A stretch of DNA of 62,702 nt, taken from contig CANCMG010000010.1 of the NCBI GenBank assembly GCA_947378965.1, positions 1-62,702 on the forward strand, written 5' to 3'. This document shows positions 18,872 to 29,376 of the stretch, piece by piece. The notes below the pieces were generated by a model that was given only the letters and a program-made list of their open reading frames with translations, was not told the DNA's origin and searched no databases. How positions within the stretch are numbered: position 1 is the stretch's first letter; every line of letters starts with the position of its first letter. Source of the DNA: Alcaligenaceae bacterium. Its GTDB lineage: Bacteria > Pseudomonadota > Gammaproteobacteria > Burkholderiales > Burkholderiaceae_B. A program made the position numbers and the translations under genes.

Positions 18872-19633
18872 ATGCAAACTGATGTAAACGACCGCAACGT
18901 TGCCGTAGTGACTGGTGCAGCGCGCGGGATCGGCCTTGCCTGTGTCAAGCGACTCGCCGCAAAGGGCTTTCGCGTTGCCATGGCAGATATCGGCTCGCCA
19001 CAACTCGCTGAGTCAGCCGCCGCATTACAAGCGCAGGGGTGGGATGTGATGACGCTACCTGGCGATGTCGGTCATTTTGACGCGGTACAACAACAAGCGG
19101 CTTTAGTCTTGAGTCGATACGGGCGCATCGACGTCTTAGTGAACAATGCCGGCATTTCGCAACCGAAGGGCTTACTCGACATCTCAGAGGCCGAGTGGGA
19201 CCGCACCATCATGGTCAATCTTAAGGGTTTCTTCAACTGGTGCAAGGCCGTAGCACCCGCGATGCTCGCTCAGGGAGGCGGCCGCATCATCAATATGTCT
19301 TCGATCAGCGCCACCACAGGCGGCAGCGCTGAAGCCGTCAGTAAGTTTTCATATTGCGCATCGAAGGCGGGGGTACTTGGCTTAACTCGCGGGTTGGCTA
19401 AAGAGCTGGCTCCTACGGTGACCGTCAACGCCATCTGCCCTGGTTCAATTCGCACAGATCTGACTGAAGCGCTGATCAGTGCAAACCACGATCAAATTTT
19501 ACAAACCATACCGCTTAAACGCATCGGAACTCCGGATGACATTGCAGTTGTCGTCGAGTTTCTGGCAACGGTCAACCCCTGCTTCATCACTGGCGAGGTA
19601 ATAGATGTCGACGGCGGTCAGTGGGTCAACTGA
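18872..19633 (+). CDS. Short-chain dehydrogenase/reductase (first in ABC operon)
   Basis: A classical SDR of 253 residues. The NAD(P)-binding motif TGAARGIG is at about residues 15-22, NNAG at about 91-94, the active-site Ser near INMSSISATTG, and YCASK (Tyr/Lys) at about 156-160. The C-terminus VDVDGGQWVN is typical. It opens a seven-gene operon with an ABC transporter and an M20 hydrolase, and so probably oxidises a compound imported by that system. The following permease start lies 29 bases inside its 3' end. Confidence 0.88.
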   Translation: MQTDVNDRNVAVVTGAARGIGLACVKRLAAKGFRVAMADIGSPQLAESAAALQAQGWDVMTLPGDVGHFDAVQQQAALVLSRYGRIDVLVNNAGISQPKGLLDISEAEWDRTIMVNLKGFFNWCKAVAPAMLAQGGGRIINMSSISATTGGSAEAVSKFSYCASKAGVLGLTRGLAKELAPTVTVNAICPGSIRTDLTEALISANHDQILQTIPLKRIGTPDDIAVVVEFLATVNPCFITGEVIDVDGGQWVN

Positions 19634-20516
19634 CCTTAGCGCTGGCGGTCACACGTCAGCGGCAAAACGCAGCACGCGGATTAGGCAGTCGTTAAAACTG
19701 TCTGCTTTGCTATTGCCCGGCGTGATCTTTCTGATCGTGGGGTTGCTGTGGCCGTTCGCCTCAATGCTCGGGATTTCGTTTTATGACAAATACCCTGCGA
19801 ATACCAGCCTCACACTCGACCATTACCTGTTGCAATTCGAAGACTCGTACGCGTTATTTGTTGCCCTACGTACGCTCGCACTCGGCCTCTGGGTCACTGT
19901 CCTTACCGCTGTGATTGGCTATCCCGTGGCTTGGTATCTCGCCCGTAGCGACTCTCGCCTAAAACACTTGGTATTTTTAGGCGTGGTGTCTCCGCTTCTC
20001 GTCAGCATCGTTGTACGCACACTCGGCTGGACGATTTTGCTTGGCAATGAGGGGCTAGTCAACGCATTATTGGTGAGCCTCGGAATCGTAGATGAACCGC
20101 TGCGACTCATGCAAAGCTTCTGGAGTGTCGTACTAGGTATGACCCATGTTCTACTGCCCTTCATGGTGCTGTCAATTTCTAGTGTGTTGAGCAAGATTGA
20201 CCAGTCGCTCATCGAATCGGCTGCAGTGATGGGGGCCTCGCCTTTTCAGAATTTTCTGCGGATTATCTTACCGCTTTCGGTACAAGGTCTTGCAGCAGGC
20301 TCCGTGATCGTCTTTTGTCTGTCCATTGGTGCCTATATCACGCCGATATGGCTGGGCCGTGGGCAAGTCAACGTGATGTCGATCTACATTCACGAACAAA
20401 TGGTTGTCATGGTTGACTGGCCCGCTGGGGCAGCCGCCTCGATGATCCTGACCATTGTCACGCTGATTGTATTAATGCTGTACGGACTAGCAATCAAAAG
20501 GCATGCTAGGCGATGA
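19605..20516 (+). CDS. ABC transporter permease, spermidine/putrescine PotB type
   Basis: An inner-membrane permease of 303 residues with about six membrane segments and the binding-protein-dependent transport signature ESAAVMGASPFQNFLRIILP (about residues 204-223), which contacts the ATPase. Closest in character to PotB/PotH-type permeases. The start overlaps the preceding SDR gene by 29 bases; a later start is possible but no better ribosome-binding site is evident. The stop overlaps the next permease start (ATGA). Confidence 0.88.
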   Translation: MSTAVSGSTDLSAGGHTSAAKRSTRIRQSLKLSALLLPGVIFLIVGLLWPFASMLGISFYDKYPANTSLTLDHYLLQFEDSYALFVALRTLALGLWVTVLTAVIGYPVAWYLARSDSRLKHLVFLGVVSPLLVSIVVRTLGWTILLGNEGLVNALLVSLGIVDEPLRLMQSFWSVVLGMTHVLLPFMVLSISSVLSKIDQSLIESAAVMGASPFQNFLRIILPLSVQGLAAGSVIVFCLSIGAYITPIWLGRGQVNVMSIYIHEQMVVMVDWPAGAAASMILTIVTLIVLMLYGLAIKRHARR

Positions 20517-21307
20517 GAAAAAAAACCTCCGAGAGAGTACTTAAACTTTATGTGGCTCTCGTTATGCTGTTTCTTGCCCTGCCCATTGCCGTCGTCATTC
20601 CTTCGTCCTTTGGCAATGACTCAAGCCTAAGGTTTCCACCAAAAGGTTTTTCGTTGAAGTGGTTTGAGAAGGCCTGGAATACTCAGGCGTTTTGGGACGC
20701 TTTTCAGGTCAGCTTGCTGGTCGCAGCGATTGCAACGGCGATTTCACTGGTCATCGGCACACTTGCCGCCTTTGCAATCGTGCGCCATACATTTAGAGGC
20801 AAACAATTTTTCGAATTTCTTTTCATGACTCCGCTGGTATTCCCAGCGATTGTGCTTGCAGTTGCGCTTTCTATGGTGCTTGGCTCAGTAGGTCTGTTGC
20901 GTAATTTCTGGGGTCTTGTCTTTGCCCATGTCATCATCACAGTGCCCTATATTGTTCGTACCGTAGGGGCAACGCTTTCTGAAATTGACATCGCCTACGA
21001 AGAAGCCGCCGCCACACTTGGGGCAAACGCTTTCCGTACATTTTGCCTTGTCACGATTCCGATGCTGCGACCAGGGCTCATTGCAGGCGCCGTATTTTCG
21101 GCCATCATGTCCTTCGACGAATTCACCGTCTCTTTGTTTCTGGTAGGCCCCGGGGTGATGACACTTCCGCTTGAAATTTATCATTACACCGAGTTTCAAA
21201 TGGATCCGACGGTAGCGGCGATCTCTACCATGCTTCTCGGTGTGACCGCCTTAATCGTGATCGTGATTGAACGTTCAATTGGATTGAAAAAGCAATTTAA
21301 ACACTAA
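20513..21307 (+). CDS. ABC transporter permease, spermidine/putrescine PotC type
   Basis: Second permease subunit, 264 residues, about six membrane segments, with the EAA-type loop EEAAATLGANAFRTFCLVTIP (only slightly degenerate). PotC/PotI-like in size and order. The ATG overlaps the upstream permease stop (ATGA), so the two are translationally coupled and probably form a heterodimeric channel. Confidence 0.88.
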   Translation: MRKKTSERVLKLYVALVMLFLALPIAVVIPSSFGNDSSLRFPPKGFSLKWFEKAWNTQAFWDAFQVSLLVAAIATAISLVIGTLAAFAIVRHTFRGKQFFEFLFMTPLVFPAIVLAVALSMVLGSVGLLRNFWGLVFAHVIITVPYIVRTVGATLSEIDIAYEEAAATLGANAFRTFCLVTIPMLRPGLIAGAVFSAIMSFDEFTVSLFLVGPGVMTLPLEIYHYTEFQMDPTVAAISTMLLGVTALIVIVIERSIGLKKQFKH

Positions 21308-21345
21308 CCATCTTGACCTAATTTCACTCAATGGAGTTTCTAAAA

Positions 21346-22455
21346 ATGAAGCCTAGCGACAAAGAAGACAGCTACTTGTTGGACAATTTCAAGACTCAGC
21401 CACAGCGCCGAGATATTCTCAAATCGTTGCTGGTGCTAGGGGTGGGTAGTGCTTCGGTGATGCAGTTTGCCAACGCCTTAGCCACCGCTACAGATGCCGA
21501 GGTCGCCAAGCTAGTGATCCTCTCGCAGCCTGGTGTGTTACCCAAGCTATGCAACGACATTTCGACTCCCATGATTAAGAAGATCAGTCCCAAGACTGAA
21601 ATTGAAGTCATCTCGTCGAACAATGCTGCCTCGTATCCACGCATGCTGGCCCAACGCAGTACCCCTTCGATCAGCGGCTCTATGATCAACGATCTATTCG
21701 CGCAACGAGGCATCGCCGATGGGATGTGGGACAAATTCGACCCTGCCATCATGACGAACCTTAAAAATATCCCCCCCGAGATCATGACACCTGGGGGCTT
21801 TGGGATCATTTTTCTCATGACGCCTTTTGGCATTATGTACAACCCGGATCGAGTCGAGAAACCCACCTCATGGCTTGACCTCTGGAACCCAAAATACGCT
21901 GGGCGTGTGTCAATGTGGGATGCCTACTTCGACGCCTACATCATGGCCGCCATCGCAACGGGTAAAGGCCCAAGTGTTCTTGAAGGCATCAAGGCCTGGA
22001 GCGCTCACAAGAAAAATATCGGGGCCTGGGTCAGTTCACCAATCGTTGAAGCTGACTTGGTAGATCGCGGTGAAGTCTGGCTTGCGCCACACTGGGGTGC
22101 TTGGGCAGAGCTCGCACGCTCGCAAGGCAAAAAAGTAGCGTTTACTGTTCCCAAAGAAGGTGCTGTGCAATGGGGCGGCCATATGCAACTGAGTAAAGGC
22201 TTTAGCCCAGAAGTCTCTAAGCTCAGCCAGGCTTACATGAATACCTGGCTGTCTGATGAATTTCAACTCGAATCGCTCAAGCAAGGCTTTCTGTCGCCAG
22301 TCAGCAAAGCGGTCAAGGTACCGGATGATCTCAAGCGCGCTGGCTTCATTAGCGTAGACGATGCGATTAGCAAACTGATTCGGCCTGACTTCAAAGAAGT
22401 GGGCGAGCAAATGCCAAAAATCAAAGCGCAGATTGACCGAACGCTCAAGGGTTGA
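21346..22455 (+). CDS. ABC transporter periplasmic binding protein (PotD/PotF-like), Tat-type signal
   Basis: An extracellular solute-binding protein of about 369 residues. The N-terminus holds QRRDILKSLLVLGVGSA, a twin-arginine-like signal with the hydrophobic core ending near residue 45, suggesting export of a folded protein. The mature part resembles bacterial spermidine/putrescine or 2-aminoethylphosphonate binding proteins (ITP blocks such as TPFGIMYNPDRV and SWLDLWNPKYAGRVS). I chose the ATG at 21346, with GGAG 8 bases before it, over one five codons upstream. The ligand is unknown. Confidence 0.85.
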   Translation: MKPSDKEDSYLLDNFKTQPQRRDILKSLLVLGVGSASVMQFANALATATDAEVAKLVILSQPGVLPKLCNDISTPMIKKISPKTEIEVISSNNAASYPRMLAQRSTPSISGSMINDLFAQRGIADGMWDKFDPAIMTNLKNIPPEIMTPGGFGIIFLMTPFGIMYNPDRVEKPTSWLDLWNPKYAGRVSMWDAYFDAYIMAAIATGKGPSVLEGIKAWSAHKKNIGAWVSSPIVEADLVDRGEVWLAPHWGAWAELARSQGKKVAFTVPKEGAVQWGGHMQLSKGFSPEVSKLSQAYMNTWLSDEFQLESLKQGFLSPVSKAVKVPDDLKRAGFISVDDAISKLIRPDFKEVGEQMPKIKAQIDRTLKG

Positions 22456-22466
22456 GGATAAGCGTC

Positions 22467-23567
22467 ATGACCAAGCAGATGCCTGACGTTCAGTTGGTGA
22501 ATATTCATAAACGGTATGGAGAAGTCGCCGCTGTCAGAGGCATCGATTTGGAGGTTAGGCGCGGAGAAATGGTGAGTTTTCTAGGCCCAAGTGGCTGCGG
22601 AAAAACCACCACTCTACGCATGATTGCTGGGTTAGAAGAGCCTGACGTAGGCGAAATCATGATCCGTGGGCAAACGATGAATCAAGTGCCCACGCATCGA
22701 CGAAACCTTGGCATGGTTTTTCAGAATTACGCCTTGTTCCCGCATATGTCAGTGCACGAAAATATTGCCTTTGGTTTACTGATGCGCAAAGAGGCTCGCG
22801 TCGATATCGACAAAAAGGTAAAAGATGTCATGAAGCTGATACGCCTCGAGGGGATGGCGCTGCGCCTGCCCTCGCAGCTGTCGGGCGGCCAGCGGCAACG
22901 GGTTGCCTTGGCACGAGCGATTGTGACCAAACCCAATGTCTTGTTGCTCGATGAACCGCTTGGCGCCTTGGATAAGAAACTGCGCGAACAAATGCAGATC
23001 GAAATCCGTATGCTGCAGCGCGAAGTCGGCATCACAAGTATTTTTGTCACACACGATCAAGAAGAGGCGCTTACGCTCTCGGATCGCATTGTTGTCATGG
23101 ATGGTGGGCGGATCATTCAATTGGGCACGCCAGCAGAGATCTACAAAAATCCTGCCACACCGTTTGTTTCTGAATTTATTGGCGTCTCGAACTCAGTTGA
23201 AGCAACTGTCGAAAAGACAGAGTCTCAATTGATCACCGTTGTAGCCAAAAAAAGTGGCCTCAGCTTGCGTGCGCCTGCGAGCGAGTTTGCACGCACAGGC
23301 GACCCCGTTGAGCTCTCGGTCAGGCCTGAGAACATCACTTTTTTTCAAGAGACTCGCGAGGGCTACAACACCCTAGCTGGTGTTATTTCGCACGTGGTGT
23401 ACACGGGCCCCCTCACCTATTTTCATCTTGAGGCTGGCGAGGGTGCAAAGTTCATTGCCTTGCAGCCAAATGCAGACACAGCAAGCACCACAGAACAACC
23501 GAAGGCCGGAGATCGCATTATGTTTGGTTGGCCCCATGAGGTGACCAGGGTGCTGCCCGCACGTTAA
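22467..23567 (+). CDS. ABC transporter ATP-binding protein, PotA type
   Basis: The ATPase of the import system, 366 residues. Walker A is GPSGCGKTT (about residues 39-47), the Q loop is FQNYALFPHM, the signature is LSGGQRQRVALARA, and Walker B is VLLLDEPLGALD. A C-terminal TOBE-type domain follows (from about 240), as in PotA. I start at the ATG at 22467, preceded by GAGGAT, rather than at a TTG overlapping the upstream stop. Confidence 0.9.
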   Translation: MTKQMPDVQLVNIHKRYGEVAAVRGIDLEVRRGEMVSFLGPSGCGKTTTLRMIAGLEEPDVGEIMIRGQTMNQVPTHRRNLGMVFQNYALFPHMSVHENIAFGLLMRKEARVDIDKKVKDVMKLIRLEGMALRLPSQLSGGQRQRVALARAIVTKPNVLLLDEPLGALDKKLREQMQIEIRMLQREVGITSIFVTHDQEEALTLSDRIVVMDGGRIIQLGTPAEIYKNPATPFVSEFIGVSNSVEATVEKTESQLITVVAKKSGLSLRAPASEFARTGDPVELSVRPENITFFQETREGYNTLAGVISHVVYTGPLTYFHLEAGEGAKFIALQPNADTASTTEQPKAGDRIMFGWPHEVTRVLPAR

Positions 23568-23601
23568 CGCTTAAACATATTTACAAGACCAAGGAACCGT
23601 T

Positions 23602-24813
23602 ATGTCACACACTGAAGTCGTTGCGTCGCACGCTGACGCTGTTGCACCACACACTGACATCAAACAGGCCATTCTCGACTGGTTGCGTGCTCACGAGCAA
23701 GAGATGTTCGCGCTGCTTGAACAAGTCGTCAATATTGACAGTGGCAGCTACAACAAAGCTGGTGTTGACCAAGTCGGTGCGGTCTTTCGTGCGCATCTTG
23801 AGAAGGCGGGCATCACCGCCAAGGTACATCCCAATGCCAAGCATGGAGACTGTCTCGTTGCTGAGGTGCCCGGCAGTGCTGGGCCTGAGTCAGCCCACGT
23901 GCTGCTGATGGGGCACATGGATACTGTTTTCCCGGATGGAACGGCTGCAAAACGTCCGTATCGCGTTGAGGATGGGGTCGCCTACGGTGCCGGCGTGGCT
24001 GATATGAAAGCAGGCTTAGTGATGAACACCTTTGTGGCACGCGCCTTTCACGCCTGTGGTGGCAATCATTTGCCCATTAAAGTGCTCTATACCGGCGACG
24101 AAGAGATTGCCTCACCCGCGTCGCGCGAGCTCATACTAAAAATGGCCAAAGGCGCTGCCACAGTATTGAACGCCGAGCCTGGTCGGCCAAGCGGTAACGT
24201 TGTCACGTCTCGCAAAGGCGCATTCTTTATTGACTTCGAAGTGGACGGCGTGGCTGCGCACTCGGGCGTCAATCACGACAAAGGCGCCAGCGCAATTGAA
24301 GCCTTAGCCCGAAAGATCACCGCACTGCATCAACTCACTGATAGGGCAGCCGGTATCACCGCCAATGTCGGGACGATCAAAGGGGGCATGTCAGTCAATA
24401 CCGTGGCGCCGCATGCCTCGGGCCAATTAGACGTTCGGTTTCCAGGTGACGTGGATCACGAGAATCTGCAACAACGCATCAAAGATATTATTGAAGACGA
24501 GGCCCTGCCTTGTACGTGTGGACGTATCACCCATCAAGGGACTTTTTTACCTTTATTCGAGACGAATGCGAGTCGCGACCTCTTAGCCGACTATCGAATG
24601 TCTGCCGAAGAACTTGGCGTGCAAGTCAAGGGCGAGTTTACTGGTGGCTCAGCAGACAGCGGACTCACCGCCTCAGTCGGGGCCCCCACCCTTTGCGCAA
24701 CAGGCCCAGTCGGGGGGCAGGTTCATACGGCAGACGAGTACTGCCGCATCGATACACTCGTGCTCAGAGCTCAGGCCGTTGCACTCACAATCCTCGCACG
24801 CGATGCCGTTTAA
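23602..24813 (+). CDS. M20-family metallopeptidase (glutamate carboxypeptidase/acetylornithine deacetylase type)
   Basis: A zinc-dependent amidohydrolase of 403 residues. The M20 blocks are visible: GHMDTVFPDGT (first zinc histidine), YGAGVADMKAGL (shared aspartate), TGDEEIAS (catalytic glutamate) and NAEPGRPSGNVVTSRKG, with a dimerisation domain around GVAAHSGVNHDKGASAIEA. No signal peptide is evident, so it acts in the cytoplasm. Placed right after the ABC transporter genes, it probably cleaves an amide-linked ligand imported by them. It ends just before the second SDR. Confidence 0.88.
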   Translation: MSHTEVVASHADAVAPHTDIKQAILDWLRAHEQEMFALLEQVVNIDSGSYNKAGVDQVGAVFRAHLEKAGITAKVHPNAKHGDCLVAEVPGSAGPESAHVLLMGHMDTVFPDGTAAKRPYRVEDGVAYGAGVADMKAGLVMNTFVARAFHACGGNHLPIKVLYTGDEEIASPASRELILKMAKGAATVLNAEPGRPSGNVVTSRKGAFFIDFEVDGVAAHSGVNHDKGASAIEALARKITALHQLTDRAAGITANVGTIKGGMSVNTVAPHASGQLDVRFPGDVDHENLQQRIKDIIEDEALPCTCGRITHQGTFLPLFETNASRDLLADYRMSAEELGVQVKGEFTGGSADSGLTASVGAPTLCATGPVGGQVHTADEYCRIDTLVLRAQAVALTILARDAV

Positions 24814-24817
24814 ACCA

Positions 24818-25585
24818 ATGACCTCCTCCTCAGTTGCGTTAGTGACAGGTGCTGCGACAGGCATCGGTCAGTCGATCGCTGAACAGCTACACGAAGCAGG
24901 CTATCGCGTAGCGATCACCGATATCAATGTCGAGCAGGCACAAAAACTCGCTCAGCGACTATCGGCGAGCGGAGCTAACGCACAAGCCTTCAAACTCGAC
25001 GTGCGATTGCAAAGTGATATCCAGTCTGTATTCACGCAAGTCGAGCGTGAGATGGGCCCCATCACTATGCTGATCAATAACGCAGGCCTGTATCCAAATC
25101 ATCCTTCCCTTGAGATGACCGAAACCCAATGGGACGACGTGTTTGATACAAACTTGAAAGGCACTTTTTTTTGTTGCCAGGCTTTTACTCAAGCTGCAGT
25201 GAGAAATAACATTCAAGGCGCCATCGTCAACCTCGCCTCAACCTCTGCCTTTTCTGCAAGACCTGGCGCTGCTCACTACGCCGCCTCAAAGGCGGGCCTC
25301 GTCATGCTAACCAAATCACTCGCTCAAGAGTTTGGTGCATATGGAGTCCGCGTCAATGCGGTAGCCCCCGGCCTTATTGAAGTCGGTAAGGCCAACGTCT
25401 CTACAGCCTATCGCGACCAATTCACAACCATGGTGCCCTCAGGCCGCACAGGTACCCCAGCTGATATCGCCAGTGTCGTGTCCTTCTTGATATCCCCAGC
25501 TGCAGACTACGTGAACGGTGAATGTATCGTAGTAGACGGCGGCTTTCTAACCGGCCGCACGCTACAGCGCTCGAAGACGTCCTAG
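24818..25585 (+). CDS. Short-chain dehydrogenase/reductase (last in ABC operon)
   Basis: A classical SDR, about 255 residues. TGAATGIG begins near residue 11, NNAG at about 88, the active-site segment NLASTSAFSA carries the Ser, and YAASK the Tyr/Lys pair. The C-terminal VDGGF is typical. Two starts are possible: ATG at 24803, overlapping the M20 stop, or at 24818; neither has a clear ribosome-binding site. It is not close in sequence to the first SDR, so the two may catalyse different oxidations. A terminator shared with groEL follows. Confidence 0.85.
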   Translation: MTSSSVALVTGAATGIGQSIAEQLHEAGYRVAITDINVEQAQKLAQRLSASGANAQAFKLDVRLQSDIQSVFTQVEREMGPITMLINNAGLYPNHPSLEMTETQWDDVFDTNLKGTFFCCQAFTQAAVRNNIQGAIVNLASTSAFSARPGAAHYAASKAGLVMLTKSLAQEFGAYGVRVNAVAPGLIEVGKANVSTAYRDQFTTMVPSGRTGTPADIASVVSFLISPAADYVNGECIVVDGGFLTGRTLQRSKTS

Positions 25586-25752
25586 CAGCCCCAGCAAGCG
25601 CAAGAGACTCACCGCATCAATCCACCCCAGCGCTTGAGCGGCCCCGGAGTGGCGTATTTTGCCCAGCACAAATACCCACGCAGGGGCAGTTCAAGCGCGT
25701 GCGTAAGCGAGCAGTACAAGAGCGTGCGTAAAAAGAGAATCAACCGTGCATA

Positions 25753-25782
25753 AAAAAATCCAGACCGAAGCCTGGATTTTTT
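25753..25782. terminator. Bidirectional rho-independent terminator between the SDR operon and groEL
   Basis: AAAAAATCCAG (25753-25763) pairs perfectly with CTGGATTTTTT (25772-25782) around an 8-base loop. A and T tracts on the two sides make it work in either direction for the convergent operons. The rest of 25586-25830 holds no recognisable gene. Confidence 0.88.
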
Positions 25783-25830
25783 ACCTTACACAGGCGCCCA
25801 AGCCGAAGCTCGGGCCATGCGCAACTGAGC

Positions 25831-27432
<1,602 letters not shown>

Positions 27433-27457
27433 TTAGGTTTCCTTCGTATTCTGTGGA

Positions 27458-27745
27458 TTACTGAACAACAGCGAGAATTTCTTCTTCGCGGATGACCAGA
27501 ACTTCTTCGCCATCAACTTTGACGGTTTGGCCAGCATATTTGCCGAACAAAACTTTATCGCCAACTTTGACGTCCATTTTCAGGACTTTGCCATCTTCAG
27601 TTTGTTTGCCGGGACCAACGGCTAGCACTTCACCTTGATCGGGCTTTTCAGCCGCGCTTTCAGGGATAACGATGCCCGAGGCAGTGGTGCGCTCGTTGTC
27701 CAGGCGTTTGACGATCACGCGATCGTGCAGGGGACGCAGGGCCAT
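27458..27745 (-). CDS. groES: Co-chaperonin GroES
   Basis: GroES caps the GroEL ring. The 95 residues include the conserved start [13 protein letters not shown], the mobile loop [19 protein letters not shown] (about 17-35) and the barrel strands [21 protein letters not shown]. Length and sequence look intact, unlike the adjacent groEL. It is transcribed first, from a promoter carrying a CIRCE operator, with groEL 25 bases downstream. Confidence 0.96.
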   Translation of the reverse strand: MALRPLHDRVIVKRLDNERTTASGIVIPESAAEKPDQGEVLAVGPGKQTEDGKVLKMDVKVGDKVLFGKYAGQTVKVDGEEVLVIREEEILAVVQ

Positions 27746-27799
27746 GTAGAACTCCTGTTACAAAAAATTAAGGTTGTTGGAAAACGCCCAAATGAATTG

Positions 27800-27826
27800 T
27801 TAGCACTCATCGGGGTCGAGTGCTAA
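27800..27826 (-). promoter_or_regulatory. CIRCE operator (HrcA binding site)
   Basis: A perfect match to the CIRCE consensus: TTAGCACTC (27800-27808), 9-base spacer, GAGTGCTAA (27818-27826). It abuts the -10 box of the groES promoter. Established knowledge: the HrcA repressor binds CIRCE and releases it on heat shock. Confidence 0.97.
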
Positions 27827-27853
27827 TTATAAGGGCTGTTTGTGAGATTTCAA
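27826..27853 (-). promoter_or_regulatory. Sigma70-type promoter of groESL
   Basis: On the minus strand TTGAAA (27853-27848) and TATAAT (27831-27826) are separated by 16 bases, a near-consensus vegetative promoter. The CIRCE element begins at its -10 box, so HrcA would block initiation. Confidence 0.85.
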
Positions 27854-28179
27854 GGGGGCTAAGACATTTATGGTCAAAAGCACCAATGTCGCATTGACCA
27901 TTGCCCTAATTAATTGAGCAGCGACGAAACGTTGCAAATTGTTCTCAACCGGTGAGCCCGCAACCAAGGGCATTTTACTCACGTAAGTAATTGATTTATA
28001 TGAACCTACCTTCTCTGCTTCGTTGCAACTCGACAGGTTTTCACTGAATTGGAAAACCCTGACAAAAAAAAGATTGACTTGCCAGTACCTTGCACTTGAC
28101 ACTACCCCGAGCGTGTAAAGCCTGAGCTGACCACTGCTAAACGATTGAGACAATCCAGACACAACTATTTTTTATAATA
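27854..28179. other. Intergenic region between groES promoter and the liv-type operon
   Basis: About 325 bases with no convincing gene. It must carry the promoter for the plus-strand branched-chain amino acid-type operon. I see no strong -35/-10 pair or palindrome. A 111-codon minus-strand frame here has no recognisable features. Confidence 0.5.
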
Positions 28180-29358
28180 ATGGAAACAGCCATGACGCTT
28201 AAACGCCTTTTCTTTGCGGGGCTTGTGCTTGGTATCACTGCACTGATACAGCCCGCCCTTGCGCAACAAACAATTAAGATCGGGGTCAATGCCGAGCGCA
28301 CCGGCGCAGCCTCGAGTTATGGCACTCACATGCTGATCGCCGCACAAATTGCGCTCGATGAAATTAATCGGGCTGGCGGCGTCAATGGCGCCAAAATAGA
28401 GCTTGTGATCGAAGACAATCGCAGCAGTCCCGAGCAAGCGGTCATTGCAACCCGCAACCTGGATCGGTCAGGCGTTGCAGCAATGCTAGGGCCGATTCAA
28501 ACAAGTCAGTGTCGCACGGCGTTTCCAGCTGCAAATCGCGCAGGCTTGGTGAGCATTTCACCGGGTTCAGCTGCGCCTGGACTGACGGCACAAAACCGCC
28601 CGTGGACTTTCCGTATCGCAGCAATTGACTCATTGATCGTTGAGGAAGTCATTGCGGGACTGAAAAAAAACAATCCTAATGTTAAGACTGTGGCAATTGC
28701 AGTAGACACCCGTGACGCCTACAACCAGTTTCTCGTTAAAACGGTTGCGCCTGCAGTCATTGAAAAGCAAGGGCTGACGATCCTCAATAAGGATCAATTT
28801 GTGGAAATGGCCCCAGATACCACTGACTTCAGTGTGTTCGTGACCAAGTTAAAAGCCATGAATCCTGATGTGCTGCTACTTGGGGCGGGCTTTGAGCCAG
28901 CGCATGGGTTTTTGCGTGAAGCTAACCGTCAGCGCCTCAATGTGCCGATCTTCGCAGGCCAGGGTTACATCACAGAGTCGATTGCTACAGCTGCCAATGA
29001 TTTACAACTTTGGGCAGGGCAGCCGTTTGACCCCGAATCACCCGATGCCAACGTGAAGAAATTTGTGGCTGAATTCAAGACCCGGGTCGAAAAAGAACTT
29101 CCGGGGCAATATGTATCTCCCACCTATATTGATGCAAGCGCCTACGAAAGCATGCATGTGCTGGCCGATGCCATGCGTGCAAGCAAGATCACGCCAACAA
29201 CCGACCCTAAGCAGTCGCGAGAGCAAATTCGGGCTTATCTGGCGACGCTCAAAGGCTATCAAGGTCTTGGCAATGTGATCAACATGAATCAGGACGGCGA
29301 CACGGTCAAGACCACCATGGTTTATCGAGTGCGTGAGAGCAAGTGGGTTAAACAATAA
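28180..29358 (+). CDS. Branched-chain amino acid-type ABC transporter, periplasmic binding protein
   Basis: A LivJ/LivK-type receptor (Peripla_BP_6 family), 392 residues. Signal peptide at about residues 1-28 (LFFAGLVLGITALIQPALAQ), then IKIGVNAERTGAASSYG and the conserved INRAGGVNGAKIELVIEDNRSSPEQ segment. Ligands of the family include leucine-type amino acids, but also amides and aromatic acids, so the substrate is uncertain. It heads a five-gene operon with two permeases and two ATPases. Confidence 0.9.
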   Translation: METAMTLKRLFFAGLVLGITALIQPALAQQTIKIGVNAERTGAASSYGTHMLIAAQIALDEINRAGGVNGAKIELVIEDNRSSPEQAVIATRNLDRSGVAAMLGPIQTSQCRTAFPAANRAGLVSISPGSAAPGLTAQNRPWTFRIAAIDSLIVEEVIAGLKKNNPNVKTVAIAVDTRDAYNQFLVKTVAPAVIEKQGLTILNKDQFVEMAPDTTDFSVFVTKLKAMNPDVLLLGAGFEPAHGFLREANRQRLNVPIFAGQGYITESIATAANDLQLWAGQPFDPESPDANVKKFVAEFKTRVEKELPGQYVSPTYIDASAYESMHVLADAMRASKITPTTDPKQSREQIRAYLATLKGYQGLGNVINMNQDGDTVKTTMVYRVRESKWVKQ

Positions 29359-29376
29359 GCCAGTACGCACAAGAAA

